A stretch of DNA of 64,000 bases from NCBI GenBank assembly GCA_023101725.1, contig JALJCO010013448.1, forward strand, positions 1-64,000, written 5' to 3'. Position 1 is the first letter of the stretch; each line of letters begins with the position of its first letter. A program made the translations under genes and the position numbers. Positions 10,398 to 21,999 of this stretch are shown here, one piece after another. The notes under the pieces were generated by a model, which saw only the letters and a list, made by a program, of their open reading frames with translations, made no database searches and was not told where the DNA came from. This DNA is from Atherinomorus stipes. Lineage: Eukaryota > Chordata > Actinopteri > Atheriniformes > Atherinidae.

Positions 10398-11350
10398 ATC
10401 AAAAAAAGTTCACTTTATTTCTCATTAATGTACACTCAGCACTCCATCTTGACAAAAAGACAGAAATGTAGAAATTTTTGCAAATTTATTAAGGTGAGAC
10501 ACTCGAGGCAAAAAGGGTAAATGTAACTAACTGCTGTCACCATGAAACTTTCCTGCTTTATTCCTCACAACAGGGCTATCATTTTTGGTGTTGCAAGTTT
10601 TCTGAAATTTTATGTTGAAATATGCAAATGAGGTGTTCCCGACTGGTGGAGGCTGCAGTGATACTGACTTTGTGGAGCTTTCTCCATCTCCCTGCTGCAT
10701 CTCTGGAGCTCAGCCACAGTGATCTTTGGCTTCTTCTTTACTCTCTCACCAAGGCTCTTCTCCCACCATTGCTCAGTTTGGCTGGACGGCCGGGTCTAGG
10801 AAGAGTTCTGGTCGTCCCAAACCTCTTCCATGTAAGGACTATGGAGGCCACCGTGCTCTTAGGAACCTTTAGTGCTGCAGAAACTCTTTTGTAACCTTGT
10901 CCAGATCTGTGTCTCACCACAATTCTGTCTCTGAGCTCCTTGGACAGTTCCTTCCACCTCATGATCCTCATTTGCTCTGACATGCACTGTGAGCTGGAAG
11001 CTCTTATATAGACAGGTGTGTGTCTTTCCTAATCACGTCCAATCAGTTTATTTAAACACAGCTGGACTCCAATGAAGGAGTAGAACCATCTCAAGGAGGA
11101 TCAGAAGAAATGGACAGCATGTGAGTTAAATATGAGTCACTGCAAAGGGTCTGAATACTTATGACCATGTCATATTTCAGTTTTTCTTTCATTTACAAAA
11201 AATTCTACATTTCTACTTTTTTCTGCCAAGATGGGTGCTGAGTGACATTAATGAGAGATAAAATGAACTTTTTTGATTTTAGTAAATGGCTGCAATGAAA
11301 CAAAGAGTAAAAAGTTTAAAGGGGTCTGAATACTCTCCGTACCCACTGTA
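10398..11350 (-). mobile_element. Tc1-like transposon remnant
   Basis: The right end (11340-11350, TACCCACTGTA) is a canonical Tc1 terminus preceded by GGGTCTGAATACTCTCCG. Sequence at 11200-11280 (TTCTACATTTCTAC, then GGGTGCTGAGTGACATTAATG) is the inverse of 10405-10480. The outer ~75 bp of the left terminal repeat is missing. The interior holds a broken transposase on the minus strand, and most of its catalytic part is deleted. Confidence 0.9.
10622..10983 (-). pseudogene. Tc1-like transposase N-terminal DNA-binding domain, frameshifted
   Basis: From ATG at 10983 the frame reads MSEQMRIMRWKELSKELRDR, then SGQGYKRVSAALKVPKSTVA and PRPGRPAKLS: the paired helix-turn-helix of Tc1 transposases with the GRPR-like linker. 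It stops at 10738 after LVRE. In the next frame the family sequence resumes with KKKPKITVAELQRCSREME, which shows a one-base frameshift. The DDE catalytic domain is absent. It cannot encode an active enzyme. Confidence 0.9.
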
Positions 11351-12060
11351 ACTGATTGCTGTTTGGTGACAAACCAGTTGAATGCCGTTTGTTTTTTATC
11401 TGTGGGGGGCATGGGAACAACATTGGTCCACGCCCACCAAGCAACATTATGACATCACCGGTAACTGTTGGATCTGCAGCATGTGTATTTTCCTCATTTT
11501 GTACAAGGGATGAATATTCCATCATTTTCAGGTTTAACACTGGTATCGGCCAAGAAAAGCAATTATCGGCTATCAGTATCGGCTGAAATTTTTTACATCG
11601 TGCATCACTTGATCTCATTATTTAGGAAGCTTCTCATCAATAAATCATATTAATCTTTAGATGTTTTCAACATTATATTGTACGTCCTCATATGTTTGAT
11701 AAAAATATGACATCACAGAAAAGTGATGTCTTTTCTGTCCACCAGTTCGATAAGAACTGAAACATCAGCAGGATGTTTTGACACCTTAATTTAAGTAGCT
11801 GAGAGTTTCGAGTGAGTATGTTCATCTCCTCACTTTTTCCTCGGCATCATGGAGAGATAAACACTTTGGCTTAAAGCCGAAAAAAAAAACAAATTAAATG
11901 ACAGACTGTTAGGATATGCATTACCCAGACAGCAGATCATTAAAACTGGGCGCTCCTGTGGAATTGTTGCTAGCACCAGTGCACATGGATTTAATTGAAA
12001 TAAGTAGATCAATTGCTTCTAAAATGTGACTCGTTAATTGCTTACCATCACACCAGCTGA
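11351..12060. other. Intron sequence with a possible hAT-like end
   Basis: At about 11545-11612, CGGCTATCAGTATCGGCTG followed by CATCGTGCATCACT resembles the ends of GATATC/GTGCATCACT hAT-like elements in this window (compare 17397). The remainder is not recognised. Confidence 0.4.
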
Positions 12061-12150
12061 ATGCAACATGGAAATAAAGTTGGGATGCTGTTTAAAAGTG
12101 TAAATATAAACAGAATTCCATCATTTGCAAGTTCCATAAACCTTTGATAC
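12061..12150. mobile_element. DNA-transposon end fragment (AGTTGGGATGCTGT type)
   Basis: AAAGTTGGGATGCTGTTTAA followed by AATATAAACAGAATTCCATC matches, in inverse orientation, the stretch at 39425-39530 (AATTCTGTTTTTATACG, then TACAGCGTCCCAACT). The two copies show a dispersed element; the superfamily is not assigned. Confidence 0.55.
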
Positions 12151-12228
12151 CCAGTCATGTTACTGGTCTGTTCCCAGTTAACCTGATTAGATATTAAAGT
12201 CTCCTCTTATTATTAATTTTCCACCTTT

Positions 12229-12265
12229 CGTTGCTTCTGGTCCAACTTTTGGACCAGAAGCAACG
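12229..12265. repeat. Perfect 15-bp stem hairpin
   Basis: CGTTGCTTCTGGTCC and GGACCAGAAGCAACG are exact inverse complements separated by AACTTTT. There is no T tract suggesting a terminator, and none is expected here. Confidence 0.9.
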
Positions 12266-12439
12266 TTGCTGCATCAGATTCACAATCAGAGAAGATTTTC
12301 CATCAAATGTTTCATCATCTGAGATGTTGTTTATGTTCGACTGGGAATAATGGTGCGTTCCAGTTGTCTCGGTTGCCAGTTGTCTTTTATACATTTATAG
12401 AAATGTGCAGCAACGGACAATAAATACTCTTGGGCGACT

Positions 12440-12700
12440 CTTGGGACAATATGCCAGTAGTATCCCGGACGAGCCCCCAAATATGCTACAGTCCCTACTG
12501 TAAGTAAAGTAACCGTAACATAAATGAGAGGCCACCACCAAGAATAGGAAGGAGCCTCGGCCAAAATAAGCCAAAGAGGGGAGCAACCACAGACCAACTA
12601 CACAAAGGGCTGTCGAATCTTGCCCCCCCCTCAAAACAAAATACCAAAACCAACAAACAAAACCCAAAAACTGGACTACCGGAGGCTCCAAACTTAAACA
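12440..12700. other. Intron sequence, one small dispersed motif
   Basis: TATCCCGGACGAGCCCC (about 12462) resembles TATCCCGGACAAGCCCC at about 31187, suggesting a shared repeat. The rest is not recognised. Confidence 0.4.
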
Positions 12701-12711
12701 GAACTCAAAAT

Positions 12712-13095
12712 CCTGTTGGCGTTGCGTGATTTATGAAATCACACGATAACTCGCGTCAAAACACAGGTGGGCGGCGCAAGTTATAAGGGGCGTGACACCA
12801 CCAGTGGGGGAAGTGAGTCATCGTGCAATTTCCAAAATTACACGATGACTCACGTCAAAACACCAGTGGAGGTCGTTAGTTATCGCGGGATTTCCGAAAA
12901 TCACACAATAAGTGACTTGACAACGCCAGTGGGGAAGCGAGTCATCGTGCAATTTCCGAAATCAAGCAATAACTTGCGTCAAAACACCAGTGAGGGATAC
13001 AAGTCATCGCACAATTTCCAAATCACGGGATACAGTAACTTGCGACAAAACACCGGTGGAGGTCACGAGTTATCGCAGTATTTCGGAACGAGATT
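12712..13095. repeat. Degenerate ~62-bp minisatellite, about six copies
   Basis: The repeating block has AATTTCCGAAATCACACGA, then TCAAAACACCAGTGG and a GAGTCATCGTG segment. Copies are 70-85% alike by eye. Many units contain TGAGTCA or TGACTCA, the AP-1 consensus, and neighbouring CACG. This gives regularly spaced putative binding sites. Confidence 0.8.
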
Positions 13096-13155
13096 TGATT
13101 TCCAGCGTCCCGTGATTTGGACACAAGCACCAAAACAAATAATGATCACCAGGTA

Positions 13156-13600
13156 AATTAGATACTTTGGTTCATGTCTCCTCTCTAGTATGACGTCGGA
13201 CACTCGTGGAGACTATGCGAGCCCTTCAACGTGAAAAAAAAGCAGGTTTTTAGGGCGAACCAGTTGCCCCATACTTATCATTAGCTGGCTAAATACTGGA
13301 GCTATCTTGAAAACCTCTTTCTCCATCACTCACATATATGAAAGGACAGATGAAAACACACCCTAGGTAAAAAAAAAAAGCTAAATTCACCTTTAAATAC
13401 CTCCAGCTGAAATATGACAAAGTCAAACTGTTCAATTTGAAACCAGATTAATCATCTCGTCCTCACCATCAACCAAACATTCTGAAAGCATACCACGGTC
13501 TCCAGGGTCCTACGTCCTGTTTGTCTGAACTTTTACTCACACTTATGGAAAAACGTCAAACATGAAGTGGGCTGCAGTGCCGTAGCGTGGAAGCCATTTT
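13156..13600. other. Intron sequence without recognised features
   Basis: No array, terminal repeat or coding frame was recognised. Confidence 0.5.
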
Positions 13601-14180
13601 TCTGCTCATTAACCCCAAACCCTCCACACCTGCTAAGTGTATTTTTCTTGGGCAACCTGCAGCTGCTGCTCCAGTCTCCTTCGCCTGCTTCCCCCTCAGA
13701 GACCACCCCTGCTTTCTACCATATATAGTCCATTAGCCAATTAATGGCCCAGCATGTTAACATTGAGGAAAGTGCTGCCCACACTAAACACATTATTACT
13801 GTACAGCCCCAATTACAGCCTGTCTCCTCTCTCCTCCCACCAGGTTGTAGTGGAGAGGGCACTGTAGCTTTTAATGAAACCCCCAAGAAGGGGGACAATC
13901 ATTCGCCCCACAGTGGCTTTTCATTTTAATTACACTGATGAAACAAAAGAAGATGATTCTGCTCTCCTCTCTGCATTTCATCCTATTGTTTGGACTTTGA
14001 AGTAAAAGGAAGAGTTCATCATTTCTTTAGAAAAGCGAGCTGAGAGGCATTTCCTCCTGGCAAGCAGACAGTCTAGACAATCTAATACCGAGGCCATCGG
14101 GCCCGTTCAGGATCAGCCCAAATCCACTGACTGACCATGACGTTTATTTGTCTGCCAGATGACAGTGTGTTCCCTGCAAC
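13600..14180. other. Low-repeat intron block, candidate conserved non-coding element
   Basis: Mixed composition, no repeats seen here, and motifs typical of regulatory DNA (CCAATTAATGGCC at 13737-13748, TTTAATTACAC, TGATTCTG). Conservation cannot be judged from one sequence. Confidence 0.3.
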
Positions 14181-14190
14181 ATACTGTACA

Positions 14191-15003
14191 CACTCAAAAA
14201 TAGAGGTACCAGTTTGTACTCAAAGGGTAAAAGGGGTGTTCCTTTTTTAAAAGACATTTAAGGTCCATTTTTGTACCTTATCAAGCTGTATGAGTTAATA
14301 AAGTAAAATTAAACCAATTAAAAATGATGAATAAAAGTCAATAAAAGAGAGATTATGACAACAATCAAAGATGCTAATAATAAATTAATAATTATTATGT
14401 AAATATTAGGCCAAACACATATATAATTATACATATGATTATTACAATGATTATTATGAAAATCATAATAACTAATTATACTACTGTTTAGAAGTACTGC
14501 TAATTGTAGATATTGTGCAAGCTACACACATTTTTCAATGTTGCAGGTACCCTTAGGGTTGAAATTAGGGTTGGAAAAAAATACCAATACACTGAAATAT
14601 CACAATATTTTCATATGCATATTTCATATAGATATTCAAAAATGCAAGATTGATCTATTTTACCAACGAAAATCTCGCAAGATTTCGTAAGATAACGGTG
14701 AAATATCGCAAGATTTCACAAAAACCCGCAAGATTTCATGACTAAACGATGAAATCTCGCGAGATTTCATTAGTAAAATAGATTGATACCACATTTTTAA
14801 ATACCGATATGATATCAGCGATCACGATATCACATTTCCTAGATGAAATGATACAAATTTGTACTTTATATCACTTTTTCATAGTATGTAGGTACTTCTG
14901 GCCTCGTAAAGACCAATGTTGTAATTTTGAAAGAACATTTGTAAAAAATGTACCTACAGGTACAGAAATGTTCCTGTATTGTACCTCTGTTTCTGAGAGT
15001 GTG
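14191..15003. mobile_element. MITE with CACTC...GAGTG ends, split by a nested hAT MITE
   Basis: CACTCAAAAATAGAGGTAC at the left and GTACCTCTGTTTCTGAGAG followed by TGTG at the right are inverse complements with a few differences. GTACC motifs recur subterminally. The hAT MITE at 14566-14838 interrupts it. It has no coding frame. Confidence 0.75.
14566..14838. mobile_element. hAT-like MITE copy lacking its right end
   Basis: It begins TAGGGTTGGAAAAAAATACC and follows the 29731-30028 copy through ATTCAAAAATGC, GATCTATTTTACCAAC and the CTCGCGAGATTTCATTAGT motif. It ends at about the GATATCAGCG segment without the terminal inverted repeat. Confidence 0.8.
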
Positions 15004-15059
15004 GATACTAAGAGAAGAAGCACGTTTCCATAAGTCTCACGATGTTTAATCTATGCAGA

Positions 15060-15630
15060 GGATGCGAGGGTGGGGTGGGGGGTTCTTTACTTTCATTCAT
15101 TTTAAAGTCAGTTCACTTCCAGTCTGAAAGCCTCTTCAACAGGCACAGCTGCTGTTGTGGATGAAACAGAATGTATTTGCTCTCTTATTTCCACATTACG
15201 ACGCCCTGAATGGATTTTTCTTTTCAATGCGCCCTCATCAAAACAAGCTGACATTGTTGTGAAGTGCAGATGGAGGGCAGAATGGATGTGAATCTAATCA
15301 GAGCTCGTAAATGACTCCGCGTGCAGCTGCCTGTGAAGAACCGCAAACTTCCGTCAGAAACTCGGCCCAAATAAACCCACAATCGCGGAGATAATTGTTC
15401 CAGTTTCACACTGCTAATAATCACATTAGCTTGCTGTAGGTATCAATACAATTACAAATGTAATCACAGTCCCCAATCAGCCAGTCAGACCTTCCTTTGA
15501 ACTCTGTCTGCAAATGGGATTCAGACGGCAAACTGAAATAATGAGATGGTTTGAAAAAAGTGGAAAGATATCAGTGCTGCCACAGTCACTGCAAAACAAA
15601 GCAGACAGACAAGGAAAGAGTCTCTACGCT
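15060..15630. other. Low-repeat intron block, candidate conserved non-coding element
   Basis: No array or mobile-element end was seen. Balanced composition with homeobox-type ATTA and TAATCA motifs (for example 15290-15300 and 15417-15428). Regulatory function is only a possibility. Confidence 0.3.
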
Positions 15631-15636
15631 GAATAT

Positions 15637-17397
15637 TAGTGATGCACCAGATGAGAAAGTAGAACCGATACCGATAATTTGCTGCTTCTCACGACTGATA
15701 CAGATACCAATATCAAAGCTGAAAATGATGCAACATTAATTCCTTGTGCAAAATTATAAAAATGGTTCTGCTGCATTTCCAGTAATTGCCAAAGATGTCA
15801 CCATGTAACGTGGTGGGCGTGGCCTAATGTTCCCATTAGGGTCGGGCATCGTTTGAATTTTAATGATTCTCGTTCCGATTTGTTCCCTTCTTTCGATTCT
15901 GGTCACTAATCCTTCTAAATTTTGATCATTTTAAGGGACAGAGTAGAAAAAAATCAAATAAAAGATAAATAATTATTTTTATGTATATGTTGTATAATGC
16001 CTTGTCACTTGTAACTGCTGCCTCTGGGCATTAACATTGACATTGTAAACTTCAGCTCTATTTCTGCTCTTACCAAAGGCATTTTATTTCATTCAAAAAA
16101 GAAAAAAAAAAGTAGAAATAGAAATAAAAATTATACTTGACCAAATTTGAAAAATAATAACTTGCTGTTAGCTGCTAAAAACCACTGTGTTGCTGCTCTG
16201 CTGCAGACTGAATAAGGAGCTAACTGTTAGCCACAGGCCGGCATCCGGTCTGCCACCTGTCAATCAAAAGGACACGCCCCTAATTATGTGTAATTTCCAG
16301 ATTAAATAACATCTAAACGGATGACTTATAAAAAAAATTCACCCCCTCACAGTTGACATGAAAGCAAACATGACCTATTAAACCCAAAATGATTTTGGAA
16401 CCAGACTGTAAACATGTTTATTTCTGCTGTAAATGTTTATTTGTACTGTAAACATGCTTATTTCTGCTGTAAATGTTTATATCTGCTGTGAACATGTTTC
16501 TACTGTAAACATGTTTGTTCCTGCTGTAAACATGTTTGTTTCTGCTGTAAACATGTTTATTTCTACCGTAAACATGTTTATTTCTTCTGTAAACATGTTT
16601 ATTTCTGCTGTAAACATGTTTATTTGCACTGTAAACATGTTTATTTCTGCTGTAAACATGTTTATTCCTGCTGTAAACATGTTCATTTCTGCTGTAAACA
16701 TGTTTATTGCTGCTGTAAATATGTTTATTTCTGCTGTTAATGTTTATTTCTTCCATAAACATGTTTATTTCTACTGTAAACATGTTTATTTTTGCTGTAA
16801 ACATGTTTATTCCTGCTGTAAACATGTTTATTCCTGCTGTAAACATGTTCATTTCTGCTGTAAACATGTTTATTGCTGCTGTAAATATGTTTATTTCTGC
16901 TGTTAATGTTTATTTCTTCCATAAACATGTTTATTTCTACTGTAAACATGTTCATTTCTGCTGTAAACATGTTATTTCTGCTGTTAATGTTTATTTGTAC
17001 TATAAACATGTTTATTTCTTCCGTAAACATGTTTATTCCTGCTGTAAACACGTTCATTTCTGCTGTAAACATGTTTATTTCTTCCGTAAACATGTTTATT
17101 TCTAGCGTGAAGTTGGTCTTTTTAACATGGCAGTCTATGAGGATTTGCTCTGTTTTGGAGCCCCCAGTGGACGAAGAGAGAACTGCAGTTATTAAACTGA
17201 ACCTCCGGGCTTCACATTTGGTACTGAGAACTGTGACAACACTAGTTTTTTATTTGCTCTGTCCTTATCAAATAAACAAACAAAATTCTATATAATGTCG
17301 CCTGATATCAGGTCAATTCTGGGCCAATATCAATATTCCGTTTTAAAGTCAATATCAGCCGATACCGGTATCGCCCTGATGATATGGTGCATCACTC
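15637..17397. mobile_element. hAT-like element (1.76 kb) carrying a 21-bp minisatellite
   Basis: Ends TAGTGATGCACCA and the complement of GAGTGATGCACCA are inverted. The flanks CTGAATAT (15629-15636) and CTGAACAT (17398-17405) match at 7 of 8 positions, fitting an aged hAT target duplication. Subterminal CCGATACCGATA and GCCGATACCGGTATCG are also inverse. The interior has unrelated repeat pieces (GGGTCGGGCATCG at 15840) and the 21-bp array at 16411-17103. No transposase is seen. Confidence 0.75.
16411..17103. repeat. 21-bp minisatellite, about 33 copies
   Basis: The unit is AACATGTTTATTTCTGCTGT plus A. Because 21 is a multiple of three and the unit lacks stops in several frames, heptapeptide-like open frames exist on both strands. 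They are not genes. The flank after the array (TTTTTAACATGGCAGTCT, then GGATTTGCT) recurs after the shorter array at 47118-47305. Confidence 0.95.
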
Positions 17398-18260
17398 CTG
17401 AACATAGAGAAAAATGAGCTTTTCCTGCCCAAAGACAGAAACTGTCTCCGGAAGACGAGGCAGCGATTTGCTGCTGGTCAGGGGAAGAAGAAGAAGAAGA
17501 AGAAGAGAGGCAGAGAGACGACTGCTGGTCACTGATTAAAGCCAAGCAGAGCCGAGCAGATAACAGAATGGACATCACAATCAGCAGCAAGAGAGAAAAT
17601 GGAGTTCAGCCCAGGCAGAAAATGAAGAAGGAACAATGTCAGATTGGTTTTGTGTACTCACAACAGCCCAAATAAAGGTTTCAGGGCCAGGACGTTCAGA
17701 GATAAGGCTCCCGATGGTTCAGCTGGAGTCCGTTCAGAGTGCCGGTGGTTTCAGGGACACAGAGATGTCTCTGGTTCTGTCCGCAGAAAAACGGCCGAGT
17801 ATCGATCTTTATCAGCTGTGTGACGGGTGAGGCTTCTGATGAGACAGCCGGCCTGCAGCCGCGTAGAACCTTCCTGATAACTTCTCTTCATCCGGCGTCT
17901 GCGTGCGCGGCGCTGACGTGATGAAGTCGGAGTTTTATGCACTCTCGTCTCCATCATTTACTCTGCGTAAGACGCTGACAAGACGTCGATGCAAGGTGAT
18001 ATTTTTACTTAGGATAGATGGACTGCGTCTGCAGCGAGAACAGGCCAAACCATCAATTCCAAGAATCATATCAGGGTCAAAGTTTTAAATATGGGAGCGT
18101 CGCTAGCTTATTGCAGGCTAAGAGGGGCCGGTGTTGTGAATTAATCCGTTTCACCTCTTCTCTGACTCCTATTTTGAATCACTAAAAGCTCCTGTCAAAG
18201 CTGTCTGCTCACATTAATGGTCACTGATGTCAGATGAGCCTGGCTGCAGCCGCCAGAGCT
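17398..18260. other. Intron sequence with a small GAA run
   Basis: A (GAA)n stretch lies at 17483-17508. The remainder shows no recognised repeat or coding exon. Confidence 0.5.
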
Positions 18261-18284
18261 CACTGATGGCTCTGGAAGCCGGGA

Positions 18285-19393
18285 ATGGCCTGGTCTGGCC
18301 CAGGATGGCCTGGTCTGGCCCAGAATGGTTGGTTGGCCCAGAATGGCCTGGTCAGGCCCAAAATGGTGGGTCTGGCCCAGAATGGCCTGGTCTGGCCCAC
18401 AATGGTCGGTCTGGCCCAAAATGGTTGGTCTGGCCCAGAATGGCCTGGTCTGGCCCAGAATTGTCGGTCTGGCCCAAAATGGTTGGTCTGGCCCAAAATG
18501 GCCTGGTCTGGCCCAGAATTGTCGATCTGGCCCAAAGTGGTTGGTCTGGCCCAGAATGGCCTGGTCTGGCCCAAAATGGTTGGTCTGGCCCAGAATGGCC
18601 TGGTCTGGCCCAGAATGGTCGGTCTGGCTCAAAATGGCCTGGTCTGGCCCAGAATGGTCGGTCTGGCCCAGAATGGCCTGGTCTGGCCCAGAATGGTCGG
18701 TCTGGCCCAGAATGGCCTGGTCTGGCCCAGGATGGCCTGGTCTGGCCCAGGATGGTTGGTTGGCCCAGAATGGCCTGGTCAGGCCCAAAATGGTGGGTCT
18801 GGCCCAGAATGGCCTGGTCTGGCCCACAATGGTCGGTCTGGCCCAAAATGGTTGGTCTGGCCCAGAATGGCCTGGTCTGGCCCAGAATTGTCGGTCTGGC
18901 CCAAAATGGTTGGTCTGGCCCAAAATGGTTGGTCTGGCCCAAAATGGCCTGGTCTGGCCCAGAATTGTCGGTCTGGCCCAAAGTGGTTGGTCTGGCCCAG
19001 AATGGCCTGGTCTGGCCCAAAATGGTTGGTCTGGCCCAGAATGGCCTGGTCTGGCCCAGAATGGTCGGTCTGGCTCAAAATGGCCTGGTCTGGCCCAGAA
19101 TGGTCGGTCTGGCCCAGAATGGCCTGGTCTGGCCCAGAATGATCGGTCTGGCCCAAAATGGCCTGGTCTGGCCCAGAATGGCCTGGTCTGGCCCAGAATG
19201 GTAGGTCTGGCCCAAAATGGCCTGGTCTGGCCCAGAATGGTTGTTCTGGCCCAGAATGGCCTGGTCTGGCCCAGAATGGTCGGTCTGGCCCAAAATGGCC
19301 TGGTCTGGCCCAGAATGGTTGGTCTGGCCCAAAATGGCCTGGTCTGGCCCAGAATGGTCAGTCTGGCCCAGAATGGCCTGGTCTTGCCCAGAA
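18285..19393. repeat. 20-bp minisatellite, about 55 copies, with higher-order structure
   Basis: The unit is TGGTCTGGCCCAGAATGGCC, with alternating GGCC/GGTT/GGTC ends and AGAA/AAAA variants. A marker variant lacking three bases (GGTTGGTTGGCCC) occurs at 18327 and 18754, so a block of about 427 bp has been duplicated. A 437-codon open frame on the minus strand and several on the plus strand are consequences of the stop-free unit. Confidence 0.95.
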
Positions 19394-19463
19394 CATCAGC
19401 AATGAGGCCAATCAGAACCACAACGCTCAGAGTGATCGCCATCCTGGGAGCATAAAGCAGTGG

Positions 19464-21968
19464 TATGGAAGCCCGTTCCCGCCACTTACAAATGGAAAAT
19501 ACTGGCAAAGTATTTCATCAATATGAGATCATAAGTCAAATATTATGAGGTAGAAATTCATTTTTATGAAAATAAAAGTCGTTATGTCAAGATTTTTTAC
19601 GAATTCCTGTATGATTATTATAACTTTTCATCTCATGGTTATGATTTTAAATTTCATATTTTTAAACTTTTTATGCCATTATTATGACTTTGTATCACAA
19701 AATTGTAACATTCAGTATTATATCTAGTTATTATGACTTTAAATCTCATAAATATGACTTTTTTCCTCAATATGAATTTCCATCTCATAATTATGACATG
19801 AAATCTCAAAAATCATGACTTCTCTCAATAGTAGGCCTTTTGTCTCATAATTATTTTCTTATCTCATTATTGCGACTTTTTATTACATAATTATAATTTA
19901 AAATGTCATTATCATTGCTTTTATACCTCAATATCACGACTATATAGATAATAAATATGACTTCATTCAATAACTATGAATTTTTCTCATAATTCTGACA
20001 AAAATCTCGAAATAATTTATCTCATAATCATGACTTTAAATGCCATTATTTTCATATCTAATTATTATGACTTTAAATCTCATAAAAATGACTTCATTTC
20101 ATAACTATGAATCTTAATCATAATTATTACTTTAAATGTCAAGATCATAACTTTTTATCGCAATATTCAGACTTTCTGAAATCTCATAATTATAACTTTT
20201 TAGCTCATATTGCGACTTTTTATGACATAATTATGACTTTAAATGTCATTATTCATTTTCCATCCCATTTTCATGACTTTTTAAAAATCTCTTAATAACG
20301 TATTATCTCATTATTATTACTTTTATTTTACTTTAAATTTCATTATCATTGCTTTTATATATCATTATTATGGCTTTAAATCTCACAAATATGACTATTT
20401 CATAATTATGAATTTATATCTCATACTTATGACTTAAAATCTCAAAATAATAACTTTTTATGCCATTATTAGGGCTTTTTAATCATTATTTCAAAATTAA
20501 GATCTCAAATCTAAAAATCCTATATTTTCCCCTCATTCTCAGGACTTTTATCTCGTACTTATAACTTGTTTTCATAGTTAGTACTTTGAATATCATAAAT
20601 ATGAACTTCTAGCTCATTAATATGATTTAAATCTCAAAATCATAAATTTTCTCACAATATTAGAACTTTTTGTCCCATAATTAGGACTTATTACATAATT
20701 ATTATTTTTAATTTCATTATTATTACTATTCTATCTTATTATCATGACATTTTATCTCATTACTTTTATTTTATAGTTTACTTTAAATGTCATTATCATT
20801 GCTTTTATGACTTTAAATATCATAAATATAACTATCTCATTATTATAAATATTCATTTCAAAATTAGGACTTTAAATCTCAAGTTCCAACCCCCCCTCAT
20901 TATGAGGACTTCAATCACATAATTATTGCTTAAAATCTAAAAAAAATCATAACTTTTTGTCTTATGACTTTAAATCTTACAAATGATTTTTCATCTCATA
21001 ATCATAAATTTCAATCTAATAATTGTGATTCAAAACCTCAAAATTATAACTTGTTTACCTATAATTGTGGCTTTAAATCTCAATTTTTTTGTCATACTGT
21101 AATCATTGTGACTTTAAAATGTAAAAATCATATCTTTTTATCACATTCGTAGGGCTTTTTATCTCATTATTACTTTAAATCTCATAATTGTGATTTTTTT
21201 TTTCTAAAAAATAATGAGATGATGTGTCAGGAATGGGCTTCCATACAGTTGTACCACCAATATACTTTTTTTATTTCATTATTGCGACTTTTTATTACAT
21301 AATTATGATTTAAAATGTCATTATCATGGCTTTAATATCTCAATATCACGACTTTAAAGATAATAAATATGACTTCATATCATATGAATTTCTCTTATAA
21401 TTATGACAAAATCTCAAAATAATTTATCTTATAATTATGACTTTAATTTTCATTATTATTTTCATATCTAATTATTATGACTTTAAATCTCATAAATATG
21501 ACTTCATTTCATAACTATTGTTTTTTATCATAATTATTGCTTAAAATCTCAAGATCATAACTTTAAATATTCATTTCAAAATTAGGACTTTAAATCTCAA
21601 AATCCCCCCCCCCCATCATTATGAGGACTTCTATCACATAATTATTCCTTAAATTTGAAAAAAATCATAACTTTTTGTCTTATTATGACTTTAAATCTCA
21701 CAAATGATTTTTCATCTCATAATCATAAATTTCAATCTAATAATTGTGATTCAAAACCCTTAAAATTATAACTTTTTAACTTATAATTGTGGCTTTAAAT
21801 CTAATAACTTTTTTGTCATACTGTAATTATTGTGACTTTGAAATGTAAAAATCATCTTTTTATCACATTCGTAGGGCTTTTTATCTCATTATTACTTTAA
21901 ATCTCATAATTGTGATTGTTTTTTTCTCTCAAAATGATGAGATAATGTGTCAGGAATGGGCTTCCATA
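19464..21968. mobile_element. TAYGGAAG-ended element filled with a degenerate TCATAATTATGA array
   Basis: The left end TATGGAAGCCCGTTCCCG, followed by CCACTTAC, is inverse to the right end (GGAATGGGCTTCCATA at 21953-21968). The flanks CAGTGG (19458-19463) and CAGTTG (21969-21974) match at 5 of 6. About 2.4 kb of interior is a degenerate tandem array of ATCTCATAATTATGACTTTA units, AT-rich and stop-rich. A 723-bp part containing the right end (GTGTCAGGAATGGGCTTCC at 21224 and 21947) is tandemly duplicated. Confidence 0.75.
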
Positions 21969-21999
21969 CAGTTGTACCACCCCCCCCAAAAACAAGACC

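Noticed and set aside
12229..12265. Rho-independent terminator
   Set aside because: Eukaryotic intron, no T tract after the stem.
18195..19508. 437-codon open frame on the minus strand and several long ones on the plus strand
   Set aside because: They follow from a stop-free 20-bp tandem unit, are open on both strands in several frames, and have no splice or start context.
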